64,000 nt of DNA from Paradesertivirga superstes (lineage in GTDB: Bacteria > Bacteroidota > Bacteroidia > Sphingobacteriales > Sphingobacteriaceae). The notes below the pieces were generated by a model. It had not been told where the DNA came from. It ran no database searches and saw nothing but the letters and a program-made list of their open reading frames with translations. The stretch's first letter is position 1, and every line of letters begins with the position of its first letter. Both the position numbers and the translations under genes were made by a program. The DNA is taken from NCBI RefSeq assembly GCF_037622515.1, contig NZ_JBBJCN010000001.1:1116001-1180000 (forward strand), written 5' to 3'. This document shows positions 8,254 through 16,707 of this stretch, piece by piece.

Positions 8254-10149
8254 CTATTTTTTTATTGCATTAAGCCATATTGCCTGTCCACCAGAAGGAA
8301 GCAACTTAGCATCGACAACAGTTTTATAATCCACCTTCTTTTTGATAATTCCCACTTTAGTTGCCGATTGGGCTGTCGGATCATCCGAATATATAGTAGC
8401 GATATACCTTTCACCCTTTGGCAAAAAGCTTAGGGAAACTTTTAGAGTCCGTGCATCGTTATTGGTTAAAGTACCCACAAACCAATCACGACCTTTTCTT
8501 CTGGCTGTTGTGATGTATTGTCCGGGAGTTCCCTGGATAACCTGAGTTTCATCCCAGGTGGTAGGAATCTTATCCCAAAACTCAAGTTCAGGTTCATCTT
8601 TAGAAAGAGCAGGCTTATCGTACCAATACAAAGTCTGCAAAGGACTGTAATAAACCGCAGCCATCGCCAACTGATGGGCGTGGGTAGTTTTTATCCGTTC
8701 ATCGTAATAGCAAATTGTATAATCGGCCGCACCCGCAATGTACCTGGTAAAGGGCAACACTGTATTATGTGTTGCATCCGGCATTTCTTCGTTACCACGA
8801 ATTCCTTCAGAAGTTACCAGATTTGGCCAGGTACGTTGTTCACCCGTCGGGCGCCAGTCATCATGAATGTTCACCATGATTTTTGCATCAGCAGCCTGTT
8901 GTATGGCTTTTTCAATCCAGGTTGTCCAGCGATGAGAACCAACCTGCGCAAAACCAAATTTCACTCCCTTGACGCCCCATTTTTGGTAAACTTTAAACAA
9001 AGAATCTGATTGTGCAAACAAAGCTTGCTGATTTACGTATAGCCATACGCCAACATTTTTTTCTTTTCCATATTGGATGATTCCCTGCAAATCGAAATCG
9101 GGTATTGCAACATTCGTGGCATCAGAACTGAAAGAAAATGCCGGCCCGTACCATTTCCAATCGAATAAAACATATTGCAGGTTGTGCTTTACAGCAAAAT
9201 CAATATTTGCTTTGGCATCTGCAGTGGTTTGGGTCATTACCCTGATGATTTTACCGGCTTTAAGCCAGCTTTCGTCTTTAATTTTAGAGCCCTCGTTTAA
9301 ATTAAGAATCAGATGGTTATTTTCTATCAAATCCCCAGCTTTCTCTGCAACCATTATAACCCTCCACGGAGTTCCAAAAGGAGAAATTAAATCGGCCGGT
9401 GTATACATGGATGTTACTATTGTATTTGGCTTTACAGAACTTAATTTAAATTTTGTGCGGGCATAATCAACCATCTGCGCTTCTGCAAGGCAGGCATATA
9501 ATCCATTAGACAATTCTACAGTTAAGGGACGTTCACTTTCATCAGGCCAGTTATTCAATGGCAATAGTTTGTAAGGCGCTTGTGCCCATGATGCATGCCA
9601 TACCTTGCTGCCTTCGGGCAAAGAAAACTCAGTGTTCTCTGCCATTATCCTGTAATAGGTCCCTTTTTCATTTTCAGGAAAAAAATACCTTAAGGCTACT
9701 CCTTCGTTATAAGCCCTGATTTCGATATTTACCGGATAGATGGGATTGTCATCTTTTACAGCATTTACAGTTAGTGCATTATAATTATCTCTTATGCTCG
9801 CTTCCTCTCCATGCACAGGAATCCAGGTAGTGTCTTTTGAAGATCTGACAACTTTACTAATCGTTAAATTTTCAAACCATTTAGTATGTTTGTCCACTTT
9901 CAGAGCCATCGCTCTTTCCGACAGGTTATTATCTAATTGCAAATCCAACTCAGACTCATTAATCACCTGCTTGTTTTTATAACTCACCTGATAATACATA
10001 ATCCTGCTTGCCGGTGTCCCTTTTTGATAAAACTTTACAGAAAGGTTTTTATCTGGAGACAGAAGAGTCACTTCGGAGCTAGCAATAAGGCCCTGACCGA
10101 AACACGTAAATACACTTAAGATGGCAATAAAAGAGCAATATAATTTCAT
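8254..10149 (-). CDS. GH97 family glycosidase
   Basis: A 631-residue exported protein (signal peptide about 1-23). It has the GH97 layout: N-terminal beta-sandwich (about 25-280), a TIM barrel (about 290-540; VLFDWKWYG, VGVWLYVNQ, IMVNIHDDWRPTG, LVTSEGIRGNE), and a C-terminal beta domain. Where retaining GH97 enzymes have the catalytic Asp after the GVKGVK strand, this protein has Gly399 (VKFGFAQ), which matches the inverting, SusB-like arrangement that uses glutamates instead. Substrate is unknown; the family covers alpha-glucosidases and alpha-galactosidases. Its start lies 30 bases after the GH88 stop, so it is probably cotranscribed with GH88. Confidence 0.85.
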   Translation of the reverse strand: MKLYCSFIAILSVFTCFGQGLIASSEVTLLSPDKNLSVKFYQKGTPASRIMYYQVSYKNKQVINESELDLQLDNNLSERAMALKVDKHTKWFENLTISKVVRSSKDTTWIPVHGEEASIRDNYNALTVNAVKDDNPIYPVNIEIRAYNEGVALRYFFPENEKGTYYRIMAENTEFSLPEGSKVWHASWAQAPYKLLPLNNWPDESERPLTVELSNGLYACLAEAQMVDYARTKFKLSSVKPNTIVTSMYTPADLISPFGTPWRVIMVAEKAGDLIENNHLILNLNEGSKIKDESWLKAGKIIRVMTQTTADAKANIDFAVKHNLQYVLFDWKWYGPAFSFSSDATNVAIPDFDLQGIIQYGKEKNVGVWLYVNQQALFAQSDSLFKVYQKWGVKGVKFGFAQVGSHRWTTWIEKAIQQAADAKIMVNIHDDWRPTGEQRTWPNLVTSEGIRGNEEMPDATHNTVLPFTRYIAGAADYTICYYDERIKTTHAHQLAMAAVYYSPLQTLYWYDKPALSKDEPELEFWDKIPTTWDETQVIQGTPGQYITTARRKGRDWFVGTLTNNDARTLKVSLSFLPKGERYIATIYSDDPTAQSATKVGIIKKKVDYKTVVDAKLLPSGGQAIWLNAIKK

Positions 10150-10179
10150 GTTCGTCTTTATTCAATGAGAGGTTTATAA

Positions 10180-11397
10180 TTATAATGGAGAGTATAGATT
10201 TTTTCCGCTTTTAAGCTTTTTAAGTCGTAATAATGCTTCTATATAATAATAATCGGCATAGATAATTGAAGCATCAATCTCAGAATTATTGGGTTTATGG
10301 CCTGTTGAATGCAATAGAAACGCTGAATTTTTATCTTTACTTAGATACCTGTCAGATGATAATTCTTCCAGCATCTTTTCCGCTTTAATCTTGTACATGT
10401 CAGCTTTAGTTTTATCCTGGACTAAAGTGGATAATTCGAGCAAAGCAGATGCAGTTACTGCTGCTGCTGAAGCATCTCGCGGGGCATTTGGAATATTAGG
10501 ATCACTAAAATCCCAGTATGGAATGAAATCGGAAGGAAGCCTTTCCAAATAAACGTCAGAAACCTTTTGAGCAAAATCCAGAAATGCAGGATTTTTGGTC
10601 TCGCGATAGCACATTGTATAGCCATAAATAGCCCACGACTGCCCCCTGGCCCACATTGTCTCATCTGCATAACCCTGATGAGTTACCGCTTTAATCTTCT
10701 TCCCTGTATTCTTATCGTAAACCACTACATGATACGAGGTAAAATCAGGACGAAATTGATTTTTCATCGTGGTTTCGGCGTGCTTAACGGCAATATCATA
10801 AAGTCGTTGACTTCCCCCATTCTTTGATGCCCAAAAAAGCAATTCAAGATTAATCATGTTATCCATGATGGTATTATGTTGAGGCCATTCCATGTTTGGG
10901 ACCGGTCTGGGCCACGACAAAATGGTTCCAACGTTTGGATTAAACAGGGTAGCAAGCGTATCCGCCGTGCGTAGAATAATTGATTTGTATTCCGGGTTGC
11001 CGGTTAAACGATAGCCATTACCAAAACTATTAAATATCATAAATCCCAGATCATGATCTATTGCAGGCATCGCTGAAAGAGGAGTCAGCACCCTACTAAA
11101 TCTATCAGCTTCCAACTTCCATTTCTCACCTTTGGTAGCTTCGTAAAGATACCATAAGGTGCCTGGCCAAAAACCGCTGGTCCAATCTTGATATGAAACA
11201 TAGCGCCATGTTGCTAGTCCTTTATTTACATTGCGCGGCAAAATCGAATCTCCTGAAGGTGGAATCGACTGAAGTGTTTTAGCAGCCTGATCTTCCAGAT
11301 AGCTGAAATGCTTGTTATTAATAAACTTTGCACTGCCACAAGCTGTCAGCAACGGTATTAGCAATAATATTAAAAGTTGCTTACTATTTATAGTCAT
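10180..11397 (-). CDS. GH88 unsaturated uronyl hydrolase, lipoprotein
   Basis: A 405-residue protein with a lipoprotein signal (LLTAC, Cys20), so it is probably anchored to a periplasmic-facing membrane. The body has the alpha/alpha-barrel of GH88 unsaturated glucuronyl/galacturonyl hydrolases, with both family aspartates in place: D116 in DHDLGF and D179 in TIMDNM, plus a WARGQSWAIYGY segment. It would hydrate and cleave the unsaturated uronic acid left at oligosaccharide ends by a polysaccharide lyase, which fits the lyase at 2190-4202. The palindrome at 11468-11481 lies 71 bases upstream. Confidence 0.88.
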   Translation of the reverse strand: MTINSKQLLILLLIPLLTACGSAKFINNKHFSYLEDQAAKTLQSIPPSGDSILPRNVNKGLATWRYVSYQDWTSGFWPGTLWYLYEATKGEKWKLEADRFSRVLTPLSAMPAIDHDLGFMIFNSFGNGYRLTGNPEYKSIILRTADTLATLFNPNVGTILSWPRPVPNMEWPQHNTIMDNMINLELLFWASKNGGSQRLYDIAVKHAETTMKNQFRPDFTSYHVVVYDKNTGKKIKAVTHQGYADETMWARGQSWAIYGYTMCYRETKNPAFLDFAQKVSDVYLERLPSDFIPYWDFSDPNIPNAPRDASAAAVTASALLELSTLVQDKTKADMYKIKAEKMLEELSSDRYLSKDKNSAFLLHSTGHKPNNSEIDASIIYADYYYIEALLRLKKLKSGKNLYSPL

Positions 11398-11759
11398 ACT
11401 CTGTACTCAATTACTTTTCAAAGATTCTTATTTGCTTTTGATGAAATAACTTTCAAAATTAACGATACTAAACCGATTTAGAAACATTATAATCACTTTT
11501 GAAGAATTTTCAAGTAAATTTGGTTGTTAGGTAAAACCTAATAAAAAAGCTGCAACTTTTTATATGAAAATACAAAATATAAGCATCATTAACCTACAAT
11601 TTGTTAATCAATGTTGTTCCGGAATCTAAGCTTTTCAAGTTAGTTTTTGCTCAATTGAAAGGATTATAATCTGTAGATCCAATATCTGCAGTTTTCGAAT
11701 GCATTGTACATTTACAAAGCCTTGAATCAGAGGTTTCCATCTAAGAGCCAACAGTAAAA
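11398..11759. other. intergenic promoter region of the GH88-GH97 unit
   Basis: This 362-base A/T-rich stretch holds the LacI-type palindrome at 11468-11481. No coding sequence or clear terminator was seen in the rest. Confidence 0.6.
11468..11481. promoter_or_regulatory. LacI-type operator, copy 2
   Basis: CTAAACCGATTTAG, identical to the copy at 6221-6234. It lies 71 bases upstream of the GH88 start. Confidence 0.65.
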
Positions 11760-13265
11760 TTATAGAGCAGGGCCTTTAAATTGAATATTTTTAACATGTT
11801 CGCCTACAATCTTCATCCCGGGAGAGTCTTTTGTTAAGGGCTGTCCATAACGAATGACATTTTCGAAGATGATATTCGAAACATCTTTGGTATTAGAGAT
11901 ACCTTGCAGCCATATTGCACCGGGTTCGCGCTTTTTTGCATCCTCTGTTCCCGTTAGTGTAATATTTTTGAAAGTTACATTATGAATATATGGTCCGTCT
12001 GCCTTGATAGGGACAAATCCACCATAACCACGGCTTCCCATACCTCGCCTTCCTGGACCTACTTTAATATTATTGGGCCTAGGAACTTCTATGGGGCGAG
12101 TACCCACGAGAGGCTGTTGTGTAAGAAGCTTAAACATGTTTACTCTTCCTTCACCATTTATCCGAATATCTTCAAAGGACAAATTCTCCATTGGCATAAA
12201 GCCTGTGGGATGGAGGTAAAATACTTGGACTTGTGGCCGGTCAGGAAAGTGTATTACGTCAATGTTTCTCGCGGTAAAGTTTCTAACACCGGGACTACTG
12301 CTCTCAGTAGCAATACGGAATATGTTGGCAAAATCAACCCAAAAAGTACAGTTTTCAACCACAATATTCTCACAGGGCCTGGAGCCTGCCTCCCCTCCGA
12401 CTCTGGTAGTCCCTTTAGGAGAGATGGCATCATCATCTAAGCGAAAAAAACAATTCCGGATGGTCACATTACTGGAATTGCAGGGATCCACGCCATCGTC
12501 ATTACCAACCCGTGAACCAGCAATACGTACCCTATCTATTAATACCCGATCGCATCTCTGCGGAACAATTGTCCAGTAATATGATCCTTTTAAAATAACA
12601 TCCTTCATCTGAAAATTATTGCAATCAGTCGCATTAATCATAAAATCATTTGGACCAGCATTATGTGCCCAGTCTGATCCATCCAAAATGCCACGTCCCA
12701 TAATGCGGATGTTATCGCCGGTTGCATCGACCCCTGCATTTACTACTGCTCCTCCTGCAATATATAAAGTCTGGTTGCTTTTAAGCTTAATTAGCCCGTT
12801 CTGCGGATTATGAATACCTGGTCCAAAATAAATAACATTTGGATCGGACTTTTTGGGAATTTCTTGTTCCAACTCGTTACTAAACAACAGTAAGGGACTA
12901 TTTTGCCCCATTGGTTCGAAAGAGAGATCCACAGGTTTATCCAAACGAAACGTAGCTTCATTACCGTTTATAACCGGCTTTATTCCAAGTCGGGCTGGCA
13001 GAATAATAAGATTACTGAGTGGAAATGCAGATTTTATTTTGACGGTTACCGATCCGTTAAAGTCAAAATATGAAATGGAATATTTCTTGTCATCATGCTG
13101 AGTAATAGCAGGATAAACTGGCACTTTTTTACCATTTACTTCGATTGAATAGTCCAGTGATATCGGTTCGCCTTTAGGTGCAGGATAATTTTCAACTTGT
13201 CCAAAGACCAACAGATTAATTAGACTTAATACTGTCAATATTATTGAGCTTTTACATTTGTTCAT
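11760..13265 (-). CDS. GH28 family polygalacturonase-like glycosidase
   Basis: A 501-residue exported protein (signal peptide about 1-22) with a short beta domain followed by a parallel beta-helix. GH28 acidic residues are visible: NDDGVD (D256, D257, D260) and LDDDA (D277-D279). It is only a distant relative of the GH28 at 724-2124 but shares the DPNVIYFGPG and LYIAGGAVV entry motifs. It should act on uronate-containing polymers in the periplasm. It stands alone at the upstream end of the cluster, with its own palindrome 147 bases upstream (13412-13425). Confidence 0.85.
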   Translation of the reverse strand: MNKCKSSIILTVLSLINLLVFGQVENYPAPKGEPISLDYSIEVNGKKVPVYPAITQHDDKKYSISYFDFNGSVTVKIKSAFPLSNLIILPARLGIKPVINGNEATFRLDKPVDLSFEPMGQNSPLLLFSNELEQEIPKKSDPNVIYFGPGIHNPQNGLIKLKSNQTLYIAGGAVVNAGVDATGDNIRIMGRGILDGSDWAHNAGPNDFMINATDCNNFQMKDVILKGSYYWTIVPQRCDRVLIDRVRIAGSRVGNDDGVDPCNSSNVTIRNCFFRLDDDAISPKGTTRVGGEAGSRPCENIVVENCTFWVDFANIFRIATESSSPGVRNFTARNIDVIHFPDRPQVQVFYLHPTGFMPMENLSFEDIRINGEGRVNMFKLLTQQPLVGTRPIEVPRPNNIKVGPGRRGMGSRGYGGFVPIKADGPYIHNVTFKNITLTGTEDAKKREPGAIWLQGISNTKDVSNIIFENVIRYGQPLTKDSPGMKIVGEHVKNIQFKGPAL

Positions 13266-13997
13266 AAAATTAATTATTTAAAAGTGAAGAACTTATCGGC
13301 AAAGCCGGACTATCGTTTTCTTTATGTAATCGTTACTAACCAATATATAAACCACAAATAACGCCCTACTTGCCTTCCTAATCCAATGCGTCATACAACA
13401 AATCTAATAACCTAAATCGATTTAGCAATAACTTTTCGCTTTTTATCTGATATAATTTTTTTCGAATAATTACCAGGCCAGCTACATTGCATTTTTTTCA
13501 AGTTTTACTAAAAGATCCGGATTAGATAGAGAATTATATTTGAGAAGATATATTAATGAACGCTTTATGGAAATCTCCTTCGGATAAATCCGCTTGGTTA
13601 TGACCTAAAGAGTGACATCTACAAAAAGTTTTTTGAAAATCAGGAATCATCCGAGGACTGGATATTTTAAGTAAACAACAATCTGCTAATTTCTCCCCCT
13701 TACCATCAAGTAATAGGCTTAGCGCTATCCAGAGTGTAAAAAACTCAATTAGAATCTGACTATCCCTATTCCGATATATAGTGGGCGACTGGCCCCGGGA
13801 ATTGTCGTTCCCATTAGATTGAATAAATATGATAGTTATCCGCGGCATCAAAACCTAGCTCAATACAAACAACGTTGTGTTGCAAGTTTTAGAGAATAAC
13901 GAGAATGGAGATAAAACAGACCGAAAAGCTAAACTTAGTAAAAAGAAATTTTGATCCATTTCACTGTTTTCTTATTTTTATAGTAACATTTTAATGT
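13266..13997. other. intergenic region between the CAZyme cluster and the ICE side
   Basis: This 732-base stretch holds the third LacI-type palindrome. On the plus strand around 13540-13671 short open stretches in different frames (YINERFMEISFG, then LGYDLKSDIYKKFFENQESS ending at a TAA near 13671) have protein-like composition and could be a decayed gene. A 105-codon open frame on the other strand (13534-13851) has no recognisable features. No tRNA or att-like duplication was seen. Confidence 0.4.
13412..13425. promoter_or_regulatory. LacI-type operator, copy 3 (perfect palindrome)
   Basis: CTAAATCGATTTAG is a perfect 14-base palindrome. It lies 147 bases upstream of the second GH28 gene and differs from the other two copies by one base. 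Confidence 0.65.
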
Positions 13998-14228
13998 ATG
14001 AAAAATCTACTCATCTTTTTTTTTACCTGCATTATTGGCACTGGAGCCCTATGGACAGCACTTCAATCACCTCATCCTTTAATATATTATATCATCGGCT
14101 TCGGTGTTTGGGTTCTTTTTTTAAGGAGGATTACAACTACTTCTAAACGATCTACCGAACGAAAAAATCAGGAAAGATTATTTAATGAATGGTACCGAAA
14201 TCACGGCAGATTCAGCAGGAAATATTAA
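13998..14228 (+). CDS. small two-helix membrane protein
   Basis: A 76-residue protein with two hydrophobic segments (about 3-20 and 27-43) and a strongly basic, hydrophilic tail (RRITTTSKRSTERKNQERLF). No family is recognised. It stands alone on the plus strand between the CAZyme cluster and the ICE, and it ends 27 bases before a strong hairpin terminator, which supports its being a real transcribed gene. Function unknown. Confidence 0.6.
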   Translation: MKNLLIFFFTCIIGTGALWTALQSPHPLIYYIIGFGVWVLFLRRITTTSKRSTERKNQERLFNEWYRNHGRFSRKY

Positions 14229-14255
14229 GATAAATACAAAACATTTATATACGGC

Positions 14256-14290
14256 AAAGCACCCCTGCCCTTAAAAAGCAGGGGTGCTTT
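14256..14290. terminator. bidirectional hairpin terminator
   Basis: A perfect 13-base stem (AAAGCACCCCTGC at 14256-14268 and its complement at 14278-14290) with a 9-base loop. A-rich and T-rich flanks on the two sides allow it to end both the plus-strand small gene and the minus-strand ICE operon that finishes at 14335. Confidence 0.85.
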
Positions 14291-14334
14291 ACTATTAAAC
14301 GGGAGAATACCCGCTTAATAGCAATACATAACAC

Positions 14335-15201
14335 TTATCTCCCAACAGTCTTACTTTTTTCTTCTGAATTATTTTGATCCCAAGGCTTACCAGATTGCTC
14401 CTGAGTTACCTTTGAAGATTTATTGTTAGCCACCTTTTTTTCAGTGACAGCAGCAGATTCAGTCGCTGTGGTAGTTTGTTTTTTTTCTTTTGCCAGTTCT
14501 GGCCAAATATCGTAATCCCGAATCACCTGAAACTTCTTGTCATACAGATCCACACCCTTCATTTCCGGGTTTGCAGCAATGAAAATCTGGGCTTTCTTTC
14601 CTTGCATCAGAATCTCTCCTGGAACCATGTCCCCCTTCTTTAATGCACCCATCAGATCCGCTTTCTTATTTGGATCATCCAGTTCTTTAATCGGGTATTT
14701 GGATATCGCTTTATCCAGATCGTATCCAAAGTTTGGATAGAAATATCGGGAAGGAAAGTTCCCGCGGGCATCCTTCACGTCCAGATCAAGCTTTGTCCAG
14801 ATATTGACTTTCTCAGTATTACCCTCTTTTGTTAAATCCTTATTTACGGAACGCCCTGACAAAAGATTATAAGCTTCCCTTGCAGTGATCCAATTATTTT
14901 GACTGAGAATAAAAGTGTGGTCCCGCTCTGGAATTCCAGGCTTTTTCAATGTTGCCTGATAATTATTCAGGAAATACATATCGCTATCCTTGCTTTTACT
15001 AAAGTTAAGATCATAGCGAACAAAGTCATGGGACTGGATATTCTCTTTAGATACTCCTGACGGGATTACAGAATTGTTTAAGCTTAACTTAAACTGAGGC
15101 ATTTCCTGCCTGATCGCATTTTCTAAAACAGAGTTCAGCTTATCACCAAAGCCAAGGTACTTCAGACTATTTTTCAGATAGTCCAGATTTTTTTCGTTCA
15201 T
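14335..15201 (-). CDS. DUF3945-like ICE protein
   Basis: A 288-residue soluble protein. The core (about 45-235) matches the DUF3945-type pattern found on Bacteroidetes conjugative elements: NNYQATLKKP, NNWITAREAYNLL, then SRYFYPNFGYDL and LMGALKKGD. The last 50 residues are low-complexity and charged (Q, T, K, S rich), likely disordered. It is the last gene of the minus-strand tra-linked operon and ends before a strong terminator. Its biochemical role is not known. Confidence 0.65.
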   Translation of the reverse strand: MNEKNLDYLKNSLKYLGFGDKLNSVLENAIRQEMPQFKLSLNNSVIPSGVSKENIQSHDFVRYDLNFSKSKDSDMYFLNNYQATLKKPGIPERDHTFILSQNNWITAREAYNLLSGRSVNKDLTKEGNTEKVNIWTKLDLDVKDARGNFPSRYFYPNFGYDLDKAISKYPIKELDDPNKKADLMGALKKGDMVPGEILMQGKKAQIFIAANPEMKGVDLYDKKFQVIRDYDIWPELAKEKKQTTTATESAAVTEKKVANNKSSKVTQEQSGKPWDQNNSEEKSKTVGR

Positions 15202-15224
15202 AAGAAATAGATTATTTTTGATGA

Positions 15225-15863
15225 TTAAATAGAATGAATAAAAAGGATATAGAATGAATTGTGATATTTTCCGGGCTTATAAGTCCTAACTCCTAAACGA
15301 AGGCCTGTTTGTTTTTGGAAATTGAATAAGGAGAAATCGGCTTGGGAAATCTGATACAAGCGCCCTTGATAACTTATCTTTAGGATTTCTGCCTCATACA
15401 TGAATGCAGCATCCTTTCCTTTTAACCAAAGGGCCAATTTGCAATCAGCTACTCTCCCAAGGATATCATTATCAAATACCGCACACACTTCCGCATTAGG
15501 GTATTTTCCGTCCAAATACTGCACCTGCAATTTACAGGGAACAAGACCAAGACTGGCTACCGCTACATGTTCAGGCTGTCTCAATTTGCCAGGGTAGAAG
15601 TAAAAAAAAGCAATCGCATTAATAGCAGAAGAAAAAACATATACCCTTCTTACCAAAGCAGTGATTTCACCTCCAGCTTCCCAGATTTCCGCGGTCTTTG
15701 GCACACGATGAGCTTCCGGACAAAGGATCTCTATGTCTTCGGCATTACCGTTGGATTTATAAGGAAATAAAGCCCTACCCAAAGAGTCGGAGAAGAAAGA
15801 ATTCTCAAAAAACAAAAGAACTTCTTTTTTAAACCCTGCTTTTTGCAGAATATCAGGGAACAT
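15225..15863 (-). CDS. Toprim-like hypothetical ICE protein
   Basis: A 212-residue protein with a segment VFDNDILGRVADCKLA near residues 128-143, preceded by VYVFSSAINAIAFF. These two resemble the glutamate/serine and DxD strands of Toprim-like domains seen in ICE-encoded primase-related proteins. The match is weak, and no zinc finger is present. Its start overlaps the stop of the DUF4099-like gene by one base (TAATG), so the two are translationally coupled. Confidence 0.45.
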   Translation of the reverse strand: MFPDILQKAGFKKEVLLFFENSFFSDSLGRALFPYKSNGNAEDIEILCPEAHRVPKTAEIWEAGGEITALVRRVYVFSSAINAIAFFYFYPGKLRQPEHVAVASLGLVPCKLQVQYLDGKYPNAEVCAVFDNDILGRVADCKLALWLKGKDAAFMYEAEILKISYQGRLYQISQADFSLFNFQKQTGLRLGVRTYKPGKYHNSFYILFIHSI

Positions 15864-16657
15864 TAGCGGGAAACTGTATGCCAGTAACCTCGGGAATACT
15901 GATCCTTTTGATGAATGGAATCCTGCGAATTGAACTCCGTCTGAGAGGGACTAGATTTCATCTCCTGGTAAGCTTTTTCATATGCCTGGGTCAAGCCTTC
16001 TTTTTGAATTTCATTATTTCCGATCAGGTTTTTGATTCCACGTAACACTAAGTACGACAATCCTCCATCAAGTAAGACAGAAAGCACCAGCGTCTTATTA
16101 TCGGACAAGATGCCTTTCGGCTCAGATGCCCTGTGCTGAAGCCGTGCTCCGTTTGAAAGCTCTACTATATCACCGTGTCGGTAGCTTTCCATTTGAGCTT
16201 TAGTTAGCTTTTCGCCGTTGACTTTTTGAGGAACTAAAACTTCGTCCGGATCATAAGACACAAACTCCCTCGTTTGCGGATCATATTCGACGATATGGGT
16301 TTTAGCCTTACCTTCCGGAGTTTTAAAATCCTTTTCAATATGAGTAAAAACTCCTTGTTTAAGGTTCTCGGATTCAAGCTCAGATAACAGTGCATGCTTC
16401 CTCGCTTCTTTATAAATAGGATGAATATTTAGCGTTACACGCCCAGATTCATCTTTGCTTAAGGAAAGCTTGGCATCCAAGTTACTGATGCTAAAGTCGT
16501 CCGATTTTAAATTCGTCAAACTAATCAGGTCTGTCCGTCTCCCGGAGAGCAATGCGGTTTTGTCCTCTGCTTCAAGTGTGAGTGTTCCCTTATTGAACAG
16601 TCCAATTTTTTGAAGTACCTCTACAGGCAATTCATTTTCATTAAATGTTGTTTTCAT
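15863..16657 (-). CDS. DUF4099-like ICE protein
   Basis: A 264-residue protein whose N-terminus (NELPVEVLQKIGLFNKG, then a TALLSGRRTDLISL segment) matches the DUF4099 pattern. The middle (THIEKDF, LVPQKVNGEKLTKAQMESYR, GDIVELSNGARLQHR) resembles DUF3945. Such proteins are common near the coupling protein on Bacteroidetes conjugative elements, but their function is not established. It is 50 bases downstream of the coupling protein gene. Confidence 0.65.
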   Translation of the reverse strand: MKTTFNENELPVEVLQKIGLFNKGTLTLEAEDKTALLSGRRTDLISLTNLKSDDFSISNLDAKLSLSKDESGRVTLNIHPIYKEARKHALLSELESENLKQGVFTHIEKDFKTPEGKAKTHIVEYDPQTREFVSYDPDEVLVPQKVNGEKLTKAQMESYRHGDIVELSNGARLQHRASEPKGILSDNKTLVLSVLLDGGLSYLVLRGIKNLIGNNEIQKEGLTQAYEKAYQEMKSSPSQTEFNSQDSIHQKDQYSRGYWHTVSR

Positions 16658-16707
16658 AACAATTCAGATGAGTTTAATAGGTGTAAATTTTAAATGAATG
16701 TATTAAT

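Noticed and set aside
13534..13851. 105-codon open frame on the minus strand before the second GH28 promoter region
   Set aside because: The protein lacks recognisable motifs and has uneven composition, and the plus strand in the same place shows protein-like pieces in other frames. Not listed as a gene.
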